From the IMG/VR virus record IMGVR_UViG_3300042542_002916, positions 1 to 64,000 of that record: a stretch of 64,000 bases of DNA, one strand, 5' to 3'. The notes under the pieces are model-generated. The model was not told where the DNA came from. It was given only the letters and a program-made list of their open reading frames with translations, and did not search any database. Below are positions 26,114 to 35,016 of the stretch, in pieces. Position 1 is the first letter of the stretch; each line of letters opens with the position of its first letter. This stretch comes from a virus. The translations under genes and the position numbers were made by a program.

Positions 26114-26539
26114 ATGGGAGAGCTCGATATGAACTGGGTTAAGTCTCAGTTGCAAGCAGCAAAAGTCCGAAAGCCAGTAGGCGATGCAACACTCAAACTT
26201 GTTGAACTGTTTGATTCTTTAGAGAATCTAACTCCAGAGTTCAAAAATACAACAATTGAGATGTTCTCAAAACTAGCTCTTGGTCATATTGTTATCAAAG
26301 AAAACAAGAATGAAAGCTGGAGCCAAGTACGCCCTGGCGATATAAAAGTAGCAGAAGAGGTTCGTGTAAAGGCAGATGCTTTTGATGGCGAACTTGGGAT
26401 GCTGCATAACGGTCGTCGTGGTGTTGTAGTTGGTGTTCGTTACGGAGATGTCATTGTAAAGATGACTGACGGAAAAGAACCAGCTCTTGAAGGGGCTCAC
26501 TATCCGCCTCAGAAACTTGAAAAACTAATCCTTACATGA
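26114..26539 (+). CDS. Unknown protein with SH3/KOW-like C-terminal segment
   Basis: 141 aa; AAAGGAG SD 6 bases from the ATG. The N-terminal half is helical (NWVKSQLQAAKVRKPVGDAT ... IEMFSKLAL). The C-terminal half (RPGDIKVAEEVRVKADAFDG ... GRRGVVVGVRYGDVIVKMTDG) reads like a small beta barrel of KOW/SH3 type that could bind RNA or protein. The last codons overlap the next start. Function unknown; it sits among probable early or regulatory genes. Confidence 0.7.
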   Translation: MGELDMNWVKSQLQAAKVRKPVGDATLKLVELFDSLENLTPEFKNTTIEMFSKLALGHIVIKENKNESWSQVRPGDIKVAEEVRVKADAFDGELGMLHNGRRGVVVGVRYGDVIVKMTDGKEPALEGAHYPPQKLEKLILT

Positions 26540-26787
26540 GAACAACAACTTTAAAATTTGTTGTTTTTGGAGATAGCTACGAAGAGTTATCTGAAGCTGC
26601 TGACGCAGCTATCTCCAAGTTTTTAGGTGCTCATAGTGAAGACGAAGAAGACGAAGAGTTTGAACCTGAACCACCGAGTCACTCTATTAACTATGAATTA
26701 ATTGTCTCAGAGATTACTGAAATAACAAGTGAATATCAATATACAGCCGAAGTCATAGCGAGGATAAAAGATGTCAGACAACAATAA
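26536..26787 (+). CDS. Small acidic protein of unknown function
   Basis: 83 aa, ATGA overlap with the previous gene and 17-base overlap with the next. A beta-alpha N-terminus (TTLKFVVFGDSYEELSEAAD) is followed by a run of acidic residues (EDEEDEEFEPEPP) and a beta-rich end. The ferredoxin-like beta-alpha-beta pattern split by an acidic loop is only an impression. Confidence 0.65.
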   Translation: MRTTTLKFVVFGDSYEELSEAADAAISKFLGAHSEDEEDEEFEPEPPSHSINYELIVSEITEITSEYQYTAEVIARIKDVRQQ

Positions 26788-27139
26788 CAAGACTGAAACA
26801 TCAAACCCAATTAACTCAACAAACGTAACTTATACAGTTAATACTGAAGAGACACCTACAAGAGTTGAAGCTCTTCGCGAGGCTGCTCGAATTATTAATG
26901 GAGACCGTAATAAACAATATGGTGGTCCAGAAGAAAACTTTACTAACATTGCAAAAGTATGGTCAGTACTTTTTCAACGTGAGTTCACAACAGAAGATGT
27001 AGCTATGGCAATGATTGGCGTTAAACTCGCTAGGTTTGTTGCTAACTCTGGATTCCAACCAGACACTTGGATTGATATTGCTGGCTATGCTGGCTGTGGT
27101 TATGAGGTTGCAAAGAAGCTATACAACGAGCCTAAGTAA
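26771..27139 (+). CDS. DUF6378-like phage protein
   Basis: 122 aa. After a disordered Asn/Thr-rich N-terminus the sequence LREAARIINGDRNKQYG-GPEENFTNIAKVW and VAMAMIGVKLARF matches a small helical family widespread in tailed phages (I believe DUF6378; named from memory of its GDR..YG....NF..IA..W pattern). Biochemical function is not established. The overlap with the upstream gene suggests coupled translation. Confidence 0.68.
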   Translation: MSDNNNKTETSNPINSTNVTYTVNTEETPTRVEALREAARIINGDRNKQYGGPEENFTNIAKVWSVLFQREFTTEDVAMAMIGVKLARFVANSGFQPDTWIDIAGYAGCGYEVAKKLYNEPK

Positions 27140-27150
27140 AGGACCTATAT

Positions 27151-27432
27151 ATGACCTTAAAAGGCCCGTGGGATTTCACAGAACCAGCTTGTGCTCAAGT
27201 TGGAACTACATTTTTTTATCTTAAAGATTTAGACGACCCAGACCAAGGTATGGAAGAAGGCAATTATTTAATTGCCAAAAAAATTTGTAACACTTGCATT
27301 CATAAAATTGAATGCGCTCGTTGGGGTATTGCTAATGAGGCGCATGGGGTGTGGGGCGGTCTGACACCAAAAGAACGTCGCTCTCTTAAACGCGGGAGAA
27401 GCTCTCATCTTTTAGAACCCCTACTCCAGTAG
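27151..27432 (+). CDS. whiB: WhiB-family transcriptional regulator
   Basis: 93 aa; AAAGGACC SD. The four Fe-S cysteines are present as C14 ... C46-x2-C49-x5-C55, followed by the diagnostic GVWGG turn (66-70) and a basic C-terminus (KERRSLKRGR) that binds DNA in this family. WhiB proteins bind the sigma-A region 4 and redirect host transcription. Phage WhiB proteins such as that of mycobacteriophage TM4 can repress host WhiB2 and block superinfection (known biology). This gene is the main evidence for an actinobacterial host. Confidence 0.92.
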   Translation: MTLKGPWDFTEPACAQVGTTFFYLKDLDDPDQGMEEGNYLIAKKICNTCIHKIECARWGIANEAHGVWGGLTPKERRSLKRGRSSHLLEPLLQ

Positions 27433-27448
27433 GGAGTAAACTAGGTAT

Positions 27449-27751
27449 ATGAGTGGTGAACAACTTCAAGCCCCTATGTCCCTCTGCGAGGTGTGCTGGT
27501 TAAAAGACCATGCCAGATGGGAACCAGAAAGTATGGACAGCAGTGGAGACATTCTTATGCGTCTAACTGGGGTCGATGTCCCAGTGAAGGTGAATACTGG
27601 AGCTGTAGAAGTCTGCACGAATTGCGGCAACATTACGGTGGCTGGCATCTTTGAGATGCAAGATCCAAAAGTTGTTTTCTTCACGACGGATAATCTTCCT
27701 ACTAGCTCATTAACCTCCCTAAGAGAAAAAGAAGAGGAAGGTGAGATATGA
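27449..27751 (+). CDS. Small zinc-ribbon-like protein
   Basis: 100 aa. Two CxxC knuckles, CEVCW (residues 13-17) and CTNCG (about 56-60), frame a beta segment (GDILMRLTGVDVPVKVNTGA), a typical zinc-ribbon arrangement. The Shine-Dalgarno is weak and distant (AGGGAG about 13 bases away). The stop overlaps the next ATG (ATGA). Role unknown; between two WhiB genes a regulatory role is plausible. Confidence 0.65.
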   Translation: MSGEQLQAPMSLCEVCWLKDHARWEPESMDSSGDILMRLTGVDVPVKVNTGAVEVCTNCGNITVAGIFEMQDPKVVFFTTDNLPTSSLTSLREKEEEGEI

Positions 27752-28083
27752 AGGATGTAAGAATTGGTGAGTCTCTTTGGAATGAATGGAGCGGCTCTGG
27801 CTACTACGAAGTCACCGAAACAGATCTTATTTATTTCACTGAAGACCATGTAGATATGGACAATGAGATAGTCCGTAGAGCTCTTGCTTCTACCCTACAA
27901 AGAGACGGTATCTCAGACTCATTATCTGATGGGTTCAAACTTATTATTGATGGCTATGTTGAGTTTGGTTGGGCTGGCATCATAGAAGGTGAAAAAGAAT
28001 GGACAGTCTGCGATGAGCATGGCGAAACAAATTACGGTGATTTTGTAGAAGATATAATCGCTGTTACTTGGATAGAAATTTAG
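27748..28083 (+). CDS. Small acidic protein of unknown function
   Basis: 111 aa, ATGA-coupled to the zinc-ribbon gene, with GAAGAGGAAGGTGAG as ribosome site. Rich in Asp/Glu/Trp (YFTEDHVDMDNEIVRR, VEFGWAGIIEGEKEWTV), mixed alpha/beta, no motif recognised. The C-terminal GDFVEDIIAVTWIEI ends the operon 54 bases before the next gene. Confidence 0.62.
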   Translation: MKDVRIGESLWNEWSGSGYYEVTETDLIYFTEDHVDMDNEIVRRALASTLQRDGISDSLSDGFKLIIDGYVEFGWAGIIEGEKEWTVCDEHGETNYGDFVEDIIAVTWIEI

Positions 28084-28099
28084 TGTTTTAGTTCTATAG

Positions 28100-28131
28100 T
28101 TGATAACTTTTTATTAAAAGTAGGTTAGTAT
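28100..28131 (+). promoter_or_regulatory. Candidate promoter giving a leaderless WhiB mRNA
   Basis: The -10 TAGTAT lies at 28126-28131, exactly 7 bases before the GTG start at 28138. A poor -35 TTGATA is at 28100-28105 (20-base spacer). There is no Shine-Dalgarno before the GTG, and leaderless mRNAs are common in Actinobacteria. Confidence 0.45.
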
Positions 28132-28137
28132 AGTTAT

Positions 28138-28653
28138 GTGTGGAAACCAGCTACTACCCTCAATTGGCAGATAAATGCCCTATGCTCCGACCCTAAAAAT
28201 AAATATGCAAGGGATTGGTTCTTCTCAAAGGAGCCAAGAGAGCGTTATGACGCAAAGAACCTCTGCTACGGATGTCCTGTAAGAAGCCAATGTCTTCAAT
28301 GGGCTTTAGAGCACCGTCAGATCTGGGGTATATGGGGCGGTAAAGACGAGGTAGAAATTCGTCGTGCACTCTCTGTCTCTTACAACGGTGAAGAAGCAAA
28401 GCGTAGAAGGTATCCGCATTGCCCTTACTGCAGTGCTCGTCCATCAAAACTAGAGACAAGTTCGCAAGAAGTCCCTGGTGGAGGACGATGGACAACAGCA
28501 AAGATTGTTACATGCACCGTCTGTGAGTTCTCATGGAGAAGCCGCACCAGCGTAAATGCTGTTGAAGCGTATAAGTCAGAACGAGCAGATAAACAACTAA
28601 AGAAACAAAAAGAAAAAGAAAAGAAGTCTAAGAAGCAGAAGTCTGCTTCATAA
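28138..28653 (+). CDS. WhiB-like regulator fused to a C-terminal zinc ribbon
   Basis: 171 aa from GTG; an in-frame TAG at 28126 limits the start. WhiB part: C16 ... C43-x2-C46-x5-C52, then GIWGG 64-68. After it comes a second, extra domain with C95-x2-C98 ... C126-x2-C129 (CPYC, CTVC), a zinc ribbon with a Trp-rich strand (CEFSWRSRTS). A very basic Lys-rich tail (KKQKEKEKKSKKQK) closes the protein. Typical WhiB proteins are 80-130 aa and lack the ribbon. The gene probably acts as a second, structurally distinct transcription regulator. Its 3' end overlaps the convergent glycosyltransferase by 26 bases. Confidence 0.85.
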   Translation: MWKPATTLNWQINALCSDPKNKYARDWFFSKEPRERYDAKNLCYGCPVRSQCLQWALEHRQIWGIWGGKDEVEIRRALSVSYNGEEAKRRRYPHCPYCSARPSKLETSSQEVPGGGRWTTAKIVTCTVCEFSWRSRTSVNAVEAYKSERADKQLKKQKEKEKKSKKQKSAS

Positions 28654-29704
28654 ACGCTTCTTCACAAAACTTTACGTTGTTCTGAAGTCTTTGATCTGTA
28701 GGATCAACAATGACTGCCTCTTTCGCATAAGCCAAAGCTTCTGAATATATCCCTAAGTTATAACATGCAATAGCTGCATAGTCATAAGGTGCTGCTCCCC
28801 AAGCCTCTGCTTCACAAAGATACTCTAAAGGCTTCTCTTTAATAGCAAGAGCTTCCTTTGCGCAATCATATGAGTTAACCCAGTCTTTTCTTTCGTAATA
28901 CATTTTTGCCAAATCAACCCAAGGTTCTCTGCGACCTGGCGCTTGAGCAATTGCCTTACGCAACCAGTCTTCTGCTTCATCAGGTAAAGATTTTGCAATA
29001 AAGCGCATAGATGCCGCACGTTCTGGTGCCCAGTGGGCAGTTGGGAGTTCTAGGTGACGCTTAAGCTCTGCTGCTGCTTCAATGTATCTTCCGTAGAAGT
29101 AAAGCTCACGACCATAGTAAAAAGCGTTTCTGTCGTTATAAGGATCTTCTTTAACAGAAAGAGCAAGAAGAGGGAGATATTGCGAACGAGATTTTGTTGG
29201 GTCTGGGTGATGATGGGTTTCTAAACCTTCAACCCATTCTTGCTTCTCATCCATTCCATATGCATACAAACACTCATGCACTGGATGACGCCAACGGTAT
29301 CCCTTGCGTGTATGGATGTGGTCGTAACTAAATTCTAAACCCGGGGTTCCATCTTCATTCCAAGACCAAATGTGCTTATAGCGAGGACGAGTAACTCCTT
29401 TTGCATGCATTGGTTCAAGTAGCTCACGGTAGTTCTGAGTGATTACTTCATCCATATCAAGAGAAATGCAGTAGTCAATATCAAGAGGAAGAGCTGCCAT
29501 AGCGGCATTACGAGCATCATCAAAACGCCAAGGAGACACTCGAACATCTACAACATTAATACCAAGCTCTCGGGCACGTTCTATAGTGCCATCAGTTGAG
29601 CCAGTATCAGCAATTAAAAGATAGTCAGCGCCTTTGGCAGCTTCAAACCACTTATCAACAAACTGACGCTCATTAAGCGCAATGGTGTAGATAGCTATTT
29701 TCAT
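28628..29704 (-). CDS. GT2-family glycosyltransferase with C-terminal TPR repeats
   Basis: 358 aa; AGGAGAAAA SD. GT-A fold signatures: N-terminal IAIYTIALNERQFVDKW, nucleotide-sugar motif D33-TGSTDGT40, and the metal-binding D83-M-D85-E. An acceptor-side HPVHECLYAYG segment follows. From about residue 180 the protein is helical with tetratricopeptide-like repeats (AFYYGRELYFYGRYIEAAAE; EPWVDLAKMYYERKDWVNSY; AIACYNLGIYSEALAYAKEA). TPR-GT2 proteins usually glycosylate proteins or surface polymers. It is the last gene of the fibre locus, so the fibre proteins are the natural candidate substrates (inference). Confidence 0.88.
   Translation of the reverse strand: MKIAIYTIALNERQFVDKWFEAAKGADYLLIADTGSTDGTIERARELGINVVDVRVSPWRFDDARNAAMAALPLDIDYCISLDMDEVITQNYRELLEPMHAKGVTRPRYKHIWSWNEDGTPGLEFSYDHIHTRKGYRWRHPVHECLYAYGMDEKQEWVEGLETHHHPDPTKSRSQYLPLLALSVKEDPYNDRNAFYYGRELYFYGRYIEAAAELKRHLELPTAHWAPERAASMRFIAKSLPDEAEDWLRKAIAQAPGRREPWVDLAKMYYERKDWVNSYDCAKEALAIKEKPLEYLCEAEAWGAAPYDYAAIACYNLGIYSEALAYAKEAVIVDPTDQRLQNNVKFCEEAFMKQTSAS
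28632..28649. terminator. Possible bidirectional terminator in convergent gene overlap
   Basis: GAAGCAGA (28632-28639) and TCTGCTTC (28642-28649) form an 8-bp palindrome inside the last codons of both convergent genes. On the - strand it is followed by a T-rich stretch (TTAGACTTCTTTTCTTTTTC); on the + strand the following bases are not a T-run. It probably ends - strand transcription better than + strand. Confidence 0.5.
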
Positions 29705-29740
29705 TTTTCTCCTAGTTTCATTAGCAGTACGATTTTAAAT

Positions 29741-30484
29741 TTATTTGTATTCTTTTTTAGTCCAGTGAATTTTTTTATATAAACCACCTAAAGACCGTCT
29801 GGTGTCATAAGACTGTTGAATAACTTCTTGTTCTTCAGCCGAGCTTCCTTCTGAAGAACTCCATGCGTCTCTTTTATATGGAAAAAGCTGAGCTATAGGA
29901 GTACCAGCTTTTATTATCCCTTCAAAGTCATCATTTAAAAAGAAGGGAAGCAATCCAGCTGCGTAATATGAATCGCTATCTACTATGCCCGAAAGAGTGG
30001 TAAAGGGTAGGTCATATCTATTCATAGGATGCGTTAACAAAACGCTATAACCCTTTGGAACTTTTATAGCAAACTGTCCTACCCAAGCGTAGTGAGTATC
30101 ACTGTGCCCAGCGGGTCTAGGTACAAGAGCACCTGATGACTGACTTCTAACAACTAAAGGATCTGGCTCAGAAAGCCAATTTAAATTTGTATTTCCATCG
30201 TATGTTTTAGTTACTTGTATGTCAGTCCAAAGTTCTATCATGTATCCAGAAGTAATAACTTCTAAAAAAGAGACGCAGTGTTTTAAACCTTGATTAGCTG
30301 AATAGTTAGATATGACTGGGCCATCAGAATCTACCCATCTTTCAGACTTTCTATACCAATCAGGAATATAGTTTGAAGCTGGCTTGGGTAGAGGAAGCTT
30401 CACTCTAGTTTTTTGATTCATATCTTTAATTAAAGAAGGGTCTGAACCAAAAGTTGCTTCTCTTATAAAAGTTATTTTTTTCAT
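29741..30484 (-). CDS. Conserved phage protein, DUF6065-like
   Basis: 247 aa. The pattern KLPLPKPASNYIPDWYRKS, then CVSFLEVITSGYMIELWTDI, KVPKGYSVLLTHPMNR, SGIVDSDSYYAAGLLPFFL and GIIKAGTPIAQLFPYKRDAW is one I associate with a family spread among cyanophages and large environmental phages (DUF6065-like, from memory). The last motif resembles the G-x-x-I-A-Q-(L/M) strand of trimeric dUTPase-fold proteins. A beta-barrel trimer on the virion or a small-molecule enzyme are both open. It lies between a glycosyltransferase and fibre genes. Confidence 0.55.
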   Translation of the reverse strand: MKKITFIREATFGSDPSLIKDMNQKTRVKLPLPKPASNYIPDWYRKSERWVDSDGPVISNYSANQGLKHCVSFLEVITSGYMIELWTDIQVTKTYDGNTNLNWLSEPDPLVVRSQSSGALVPRPAGHSDTHYAWVGQFAIKVPKGYSVLLTHPMNRYDLPFTTLSGIVDSDSYYAAGLLPFFLNDDFEGIIKAGTPIAQLFPYKRDAWSSSEGSSAEEQEVIQQSYDTRRSLGGLYKKIHWTKKEYK

Positions 30485-30509
30485 GTCTTCACGTCTCTCT
30501 AATTAGTTT

Positions 30510-30788
30510 TTAAATGTAGTCTTCGTCTTCTTCTACAGATGCGCCGCCTTTGCCGCCTTTGCCATCTTTTTGTAGAAGAGCCTTTATATCTAAACCATCT
30601 TTATATAAAAGAGTTGAATCTTTAAAAACTACACTTCTCTTGCTTACATATCCGCCTTCTTGCTCTAGTTTAGCGTCAGCAAGTTCTTTAGTTGGGGCTA
30701 ATACTTGTACGACCATAGTTACTTCATATGTGTAGCAAGAAGTGTCTTTAAACATATCAGCAATGCTGTTTGCTTTTTTCTCTGTCAT
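30510..30788 (-). CDS. Small hypothetical protein
   Basis: 92 aa; AAAGGAAAAAA SD. A beta-alpha-beta core (YTYEVTMVVQVLAPTKELAD ... SVVFKDSTLLYKDG) with a Gly/Lys hinge (KDGKGGKGG) and an acidic end (VEEDEDYI). No family recognised; probably a minor virion or fibre-locus accessory protein. Confidence 0.62.
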   Translation of the reverse strand: MTEKKANSIADMFKDTSCYTYEVTMVVQVLAPTKELADAKLEQEGGYVSKRSVVFKDSTLLYKDGLDIKALLQKDGKGGKGGASVEEDEDYI

Positions 30789-30810
30789 TTTTTTCCTTTG
30801 CTTAGTGTTT

Positions 30811-31389
30811 TTATTGTATTTTTTTGAACCATTTTTGGTAGCCCTCTAAGACAGACTCTAGTCTATCTCGATAGACATTGTAAAAGGAGTCAATAGCTAC
30901 TTTTGGTTCTTTAAGAGGTCCAAGACCAGCACTCCATTGGTAGTCATCGAAGGCAATAATCCCGCCTATATTAAGACACTCATATGCCGCTACTGCATCC
31001 TTTAAGACTCCGTATGCGGTGTGGTCTCCATCAATATAGATAAAGTCATACATTTCTCTATTATTTCTAAAGAAATGATCGCTTGTCCCTTTATATTTGA
31101 CAATTTTTCTACTGTCTTGTCCATCTTTAGTTTTTGTATTGTAAAGCATCTCTACAGTAGACCAGTTCATTTGATGATGAGATGGCTCATCTGAGCCTTC
31201 CCAAGTGTCTACATCGATTAGAATAGAGTCTGGGTGGGTTAGTAGGTTCTCATATAGCCACACTGAAGCATCGCCAGTGTAAGCACCTATCTGAAGACAG
31301 CGAACAGGTTTACCTACAAAATTACGCAATAAATGCGTATAAAAATTTTTCTGTCCGTCATTGACGAACCAATTGACATACTCGTCCAT
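30811..31389 (-). CDS. Class I SAM-dependent methyltransferase (Methyltransferase_24-like)
   Basis: 192 aa. SAM-binding motif I C31-LQIGAYTGDAS, acidic residue at the end of beta2 (SILIDVDTW, D59/D61), and motif IV YDFIYIDGDH (114-123) with a following IGGIIAFDDY strand are characteristic of the Methyltransferase_24 group. That group often methylates sugars or other small groups in surface-polymer clusters. Its neighbours are a GT2 enzyme and collagen-like fibres, so an O-methylated fibre glycan is an attractive possibility. The Shine-Dalgarno GGGAG is paired in a small hairpin (see 31396-31414). Confidence 0.85.
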   Translation of the reverse strand: MDEYVNWFVNDGQKNFYTHLLRNFVGKPVRCLQIGAYTGDASVWLYENLLTHPDSILIDVDTWEGSDEPSHHQMNWSTVEMLYNTKTKDGQDSRKIVKYKGTSDHFFRNNREMYDFIYIDGDHTAYGVLKDAVAAYECLNIGGIIAFDDYQWSAGLGPLKEPKVAIDSFYNVYRDRLESVLEGYQKWFKKIQ

Positions 31390-31395
31390 TTGTCT

Positions 31396-31414
31396 CTCCC
31401 TTGTCTAGAGGGAG
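31396..31414 (-). promoter_or_regulatory. Hairpin that may hide the methyltransferase ribosome site
   Basis: On the - strand CTCCCT pairs with AGGGAG across a 7-base loop. The second arm contains the GGGAG Shine-Dalgarno 7 bases before the ATG at 31389. Translation may depend on ribosomes from the upstream gene opening it. Confidence 0.4.
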
Positions 31415-31423
31415 TCTATCAGA

Positions 31424-32059
31424 TTAGTACGGAGTAGCTCCACTAAAACTTGCATGAGCTGTTCCAGCCCAGAAACCGCCGCTGGAGCCATCAAAATAAG
31501 AGTTTAAAGTAGTTGATTTTTCTAACATAACAGAGTCCACATAAAAAATCTCCCCTGCTACAGCTGAACCTGTAACTACTCTAATAATCATAAAATTTGC
31601 AGAACCTTGCTTTGTCACAGGAGCGCTTAAACGAACCCAGTTGCCTGTATATGATAAAGATTGAATACCAATGTTTGTTGCCGAAACTGTGCTACTAGAG
31701 TTTTGAGCCTCGTACTGTAACTGACGTAAAAAATAGTTTGCTGGTGAATTACCGCTGGCAAGTTTTACATATGCACTTAGGTAATAAGTGCCTTCTCCTG
31801 CTACAAGAGGAATCATAGATCCCTCGTTGCCAAACTGAGCACCTGACCCAGAGCCGTTAGTAACAGCTAGAGATGCAGAGCCAGTATTAAACTCACCTGT
31901 TGTTCTAGCAAGAGTTCCTCCTGCAGTTGCAGTCCAATTCGTTGTATTTACCTCAAAAGAAGGGTTAGTAATATAGTTAACTCTATATCCAAGTGCTGCA
32001 GGTTCTGCAGGGTTCTTTAAAAACCCAGCTCCGCTAGCTATTCCTAAACTTAATGGCAT
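31424..32059 (-). CDS. Jelly-roll (CBM-like) appendage protein
   Basis: 211 aa; AGGAGC SD. It opens with MPLSLGIASGAGF, echoing the starts of the two fibre genes at 33352 and 35007 ([28 protein letters not shown]). From about residue 28 it has the CBM4/9/22-like jelly-roll signature NYITNPSFEVNTTNWTA, GSASLAVTNGSG, YYLSAYVKLASG, and a closing IFYVDSVMLEKS. These domains bind carbohydrates in bacterial enzymes and phage tails. It lacks collagen repeats, so it may be a short tip or decoration protein sharing an anchoring peptide with the long fibres. Confidence 0.75.
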   Translation of the reverse strand: MPLSLGIASGAGFLKNPAEPAALGYRVNYITNPSFEVNTTNWTATAGGTLARTTGEFNTGSASLAVTNGSGSGAQFGNEGSMIPLVAGEGTYYLSAYVKLASGNSPANYFLRQLQYEAQNSSSTVSATNIGIQSLSYTGNWVRLSAPVTKQGSANFMIIRVVTGSAVAGEIFYVDSVMLEKSTTLNSYFDGSSGGFWAGTAHASFSGATPY

Positions 32060-32071
32060 ACCTGCTCCTAA

Positions 32072-33342
<1,271 letters not shown>

Positions 33343-33352
<10 letters not shown>

Positions 33353-33492
33353 TTACAGCTCCTTTTCTTCCACATCCAAATATGATGAACTGCCATAATA
33401 GCCATAAGAACCCACATTAACTGCATCTCTGTAAGAGGAAATGACCAATCAGTAGAAGTAACTATTGTCTGATTATGGTTATCATGCTCCAT
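33343..33492 (-). CDS. Small single-pass membrane protein (49 aa)
   Basis: The frame is ATG at 33492 to TAA at 33345-33343. It overlaps the 3' end of the upstream gene by 11 bases and the start of the downstream fibre gene by 10. The downstream gene's SD is inside it. The protein has a polar His/Asn/Thr N-terminus, one hydrophobic segment (about residues 24-41, [19 protein letters not shown]) and a basic cysteine tail (KKRSCKCQ). The tight fit between genes and lack of any other use of this 128-base gap support it. Function unknown; holin-like or fibre-assembly membrane anchor are possibilities. Confidence 0.7.
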
Positions 33493-33733
33493 TAGTTTCC
33501 CCCTCTACTAAAGAAACTTTTCCTTGATAGCAACAGTGAGCTGCTCCATTTAAAGTCTCAACTGCTGTATTGTAAATACCTTCAAGAAAATCTTCACGTC
33601 CAGTAGCCCATACTACATCTGAAATTAGCACCGTCTTGTTATCAGAGGTGTTTTTAATAGTTAGGTTAAGCAGTGGAGTGTTTGCGCTTTCTTCTGCTTT
33701 CCATTCAAATTTTCCTACTATTTCCATTGTCAT
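33482..33733 (-). CDS. Small beta-rich protein of unknown function
   Basis: 83 aa, ATGA-coupled to the upstream fibre gene stop; a second Met is at codon 3. Beta-rich with pattern [20 protein letters not shown] ... [16 protein letters not shown] and a helix ([17 protein letters not shown]) before a CC pair. It may be a dedicated assembly factor or cap for the cupredoxin-tipped fibre encoded just before it. I do not recognise the family. Confidence 0.65.
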   Translation of the reverse strand: MTMEIVGKFEWKAEESANTPLLNLTIKNTSDNKTVLISDVVWATGREDFLEGIYNTAVETLNGAAHCCYQGKVSLVEGETNGA

Positions 33734-35007
33734 ATTGCTGAGATATCCTTAATCGTGATAACTCCAAGCATTCCGCTATGGACTGAGCATTGATAAGCAT
33801 ATGCACCACTTATATTAGCTGGTACTTGCCAGTATAAAGTTCCTGTTACCTTACCTTGAGCATTTGAACCTGTAGTAATTGTTCCATCGGGTGTCACATG
33901 GATTAAACCTGTGTTGTAGTTTGCTGCGCCAAGTGCAGTTTTGATTAGGAAAGGATGCCCAGTTACGGCTAAATTAAAGGCAATGGTAGTTCCTGAAATT
34001 GCGTAAATAGTAGGATTATTTCCAGTGTATTGATTATCAAAAAGATATGCTGAAGATCCACTATTAGTTACAGATAATCTAGTAATTGCAGGATATGCAA
34101 CATCGTCAATAGTTGTTGATGCTGCAGTTGCGTCTGTAGTACCACTAAAAGTTGCAGCGCCAGTTGGACCCGTTGGTCCTGTAGGACCAGCACCAGTAGG
34201 ACCTGTAGGCCCAGCAGGTCCAGTTACCGTGCTTGCAGCACCAGTTGGTCCAGTCGCTCCAGTAGCCCCAGCTGCACCACTTGCACCAGTAGCACCCGTT
34301 GGTCCTGTTGGTCCACCCGATGGGCCAGTTGGGCCTTCAACACCTGTCGCACCTGTAGGACCAGTTGGTCCACCCGATGGACCTGTTGGACCTGTAGGTC
34401 CAGTCGGTCCCGCGCCAGTCGCACCTGTTGGACCAGTTACACCACTAGCTCCAGTTGGGCCCACCGGGCCAGTTACGCCACTACCTGTTCCAGTACCTAC
34501 TTCTTCCCAGCCAGCAGAAACTTTAACTTCTAAATTTTCTGTTTCAGTATTGAATCGTACATACCCTGTCTCAGCTGATGCAGGTCGTTGTCCTGTAGTC
34601 CCAGATTCTAAATACAAAGTATTGTTATCGCCACGAATAACTTTATTAGTTAAAGTTTGAGCAATATTTTCTGGTTGAACAGAGTCTTCTTGAGATACAC
34701 CATTAATACTAAAAGAGGTTTGTGCGACAGAAGTTCTGACATAAATTGTGTCACCACTATTTATAGCAAATCTAAATGTTTCAAAAGACTGCCCTACTTC
34801 TACAACTAAATTAGAAGCTATATAAGCATATTGAGAAGCTTGAACAGTATTTGGAGGTACTACCCAAATACTTACTTTTGTTACAGGAGTTGCATTAATT
34901 GCTTTATTTGCGACCACAACTGAAACAAGATAGTTTGCATTTGAATTGTAAAGTACCGAGTCTGTGTTAGCTGCAGGGTTGCTGAGTCCAAGTCGTAAAA
35001 TTGGCAC
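33730..35007 (-). CDS. Collagen-like fibre with cupredoxin-like C-terminal tip (anchor type B)
   Basis: 425 aa; GTG start, AGGAGG five bases upstream. The N-terminal anchor ([14 protein letters not shown] ... [19 protein letters not shown]) matches that of the 32072-33352 protein. A short [20 protein letters not shown] module and about 100 residues of Gly-X-Y ([11 protein letters not shown]...) follow. The tip (about 289-425) has the plastocyanin-type layout. H351 (TGHPFLIKT) lies before a strand-rich region, and the C-terminal loop is Y405-Q-C407-x2-H410-x2-M413-LG. These are the four type-1 copper ligands in correct order and spacing. Related tips occur in marine phage structural proteins (general knowledge). 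Copper binding itself is inferred. Confidence 0.85.
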   Translation of the reverse strand: MPILRLGLSNPAANTDSVLYNSNANYLVSVVVANKAINATPVTKVSIWVVPPNTVQASQYAYIASNLVVEVGQSFETFRFAINSGDTIYVRTSVAQTSFSINGVSQEDSVQPENIAQTLTNKVIRGDNNTLYLESGTTGQRPASAETGYVRFNTETENLEVKVSAGWEEVGTGTGSGVTGPVGPTGASGVTGPTGATGAGPTGPTGPTGPSGGPTGPTGATGVEGPTGPSGGPTGPTGATGASGAAGATGATGPTGAASTVTGPAGPTGPTGAGPTGPTGPTGAATFSGTTDATAASTTIDDVAYPAITRLSVTNSGSSAYLFDNQYTGNNPTIYAISGTTIAFNLAVTGHPFLIKTALGAANYNTGLIHVTPDGTITTGSNAQGKVTGTLYWQVPANISGAYAYQCSVHSGMLGVITIKDISAI

Positions 35008-35016
35008 CTGAGCCTC

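Noticed and set aside
29741-30484. Prolyl hydroxylase for the collagen-like fibres, prompted by an H-x-D (H127-S-D129)
   Set aside because: The only other His nearby (H152) is far too close for a 2-oxoglutarate oxygenase, no Arg anchor follows, and the rest matches a different phage family.
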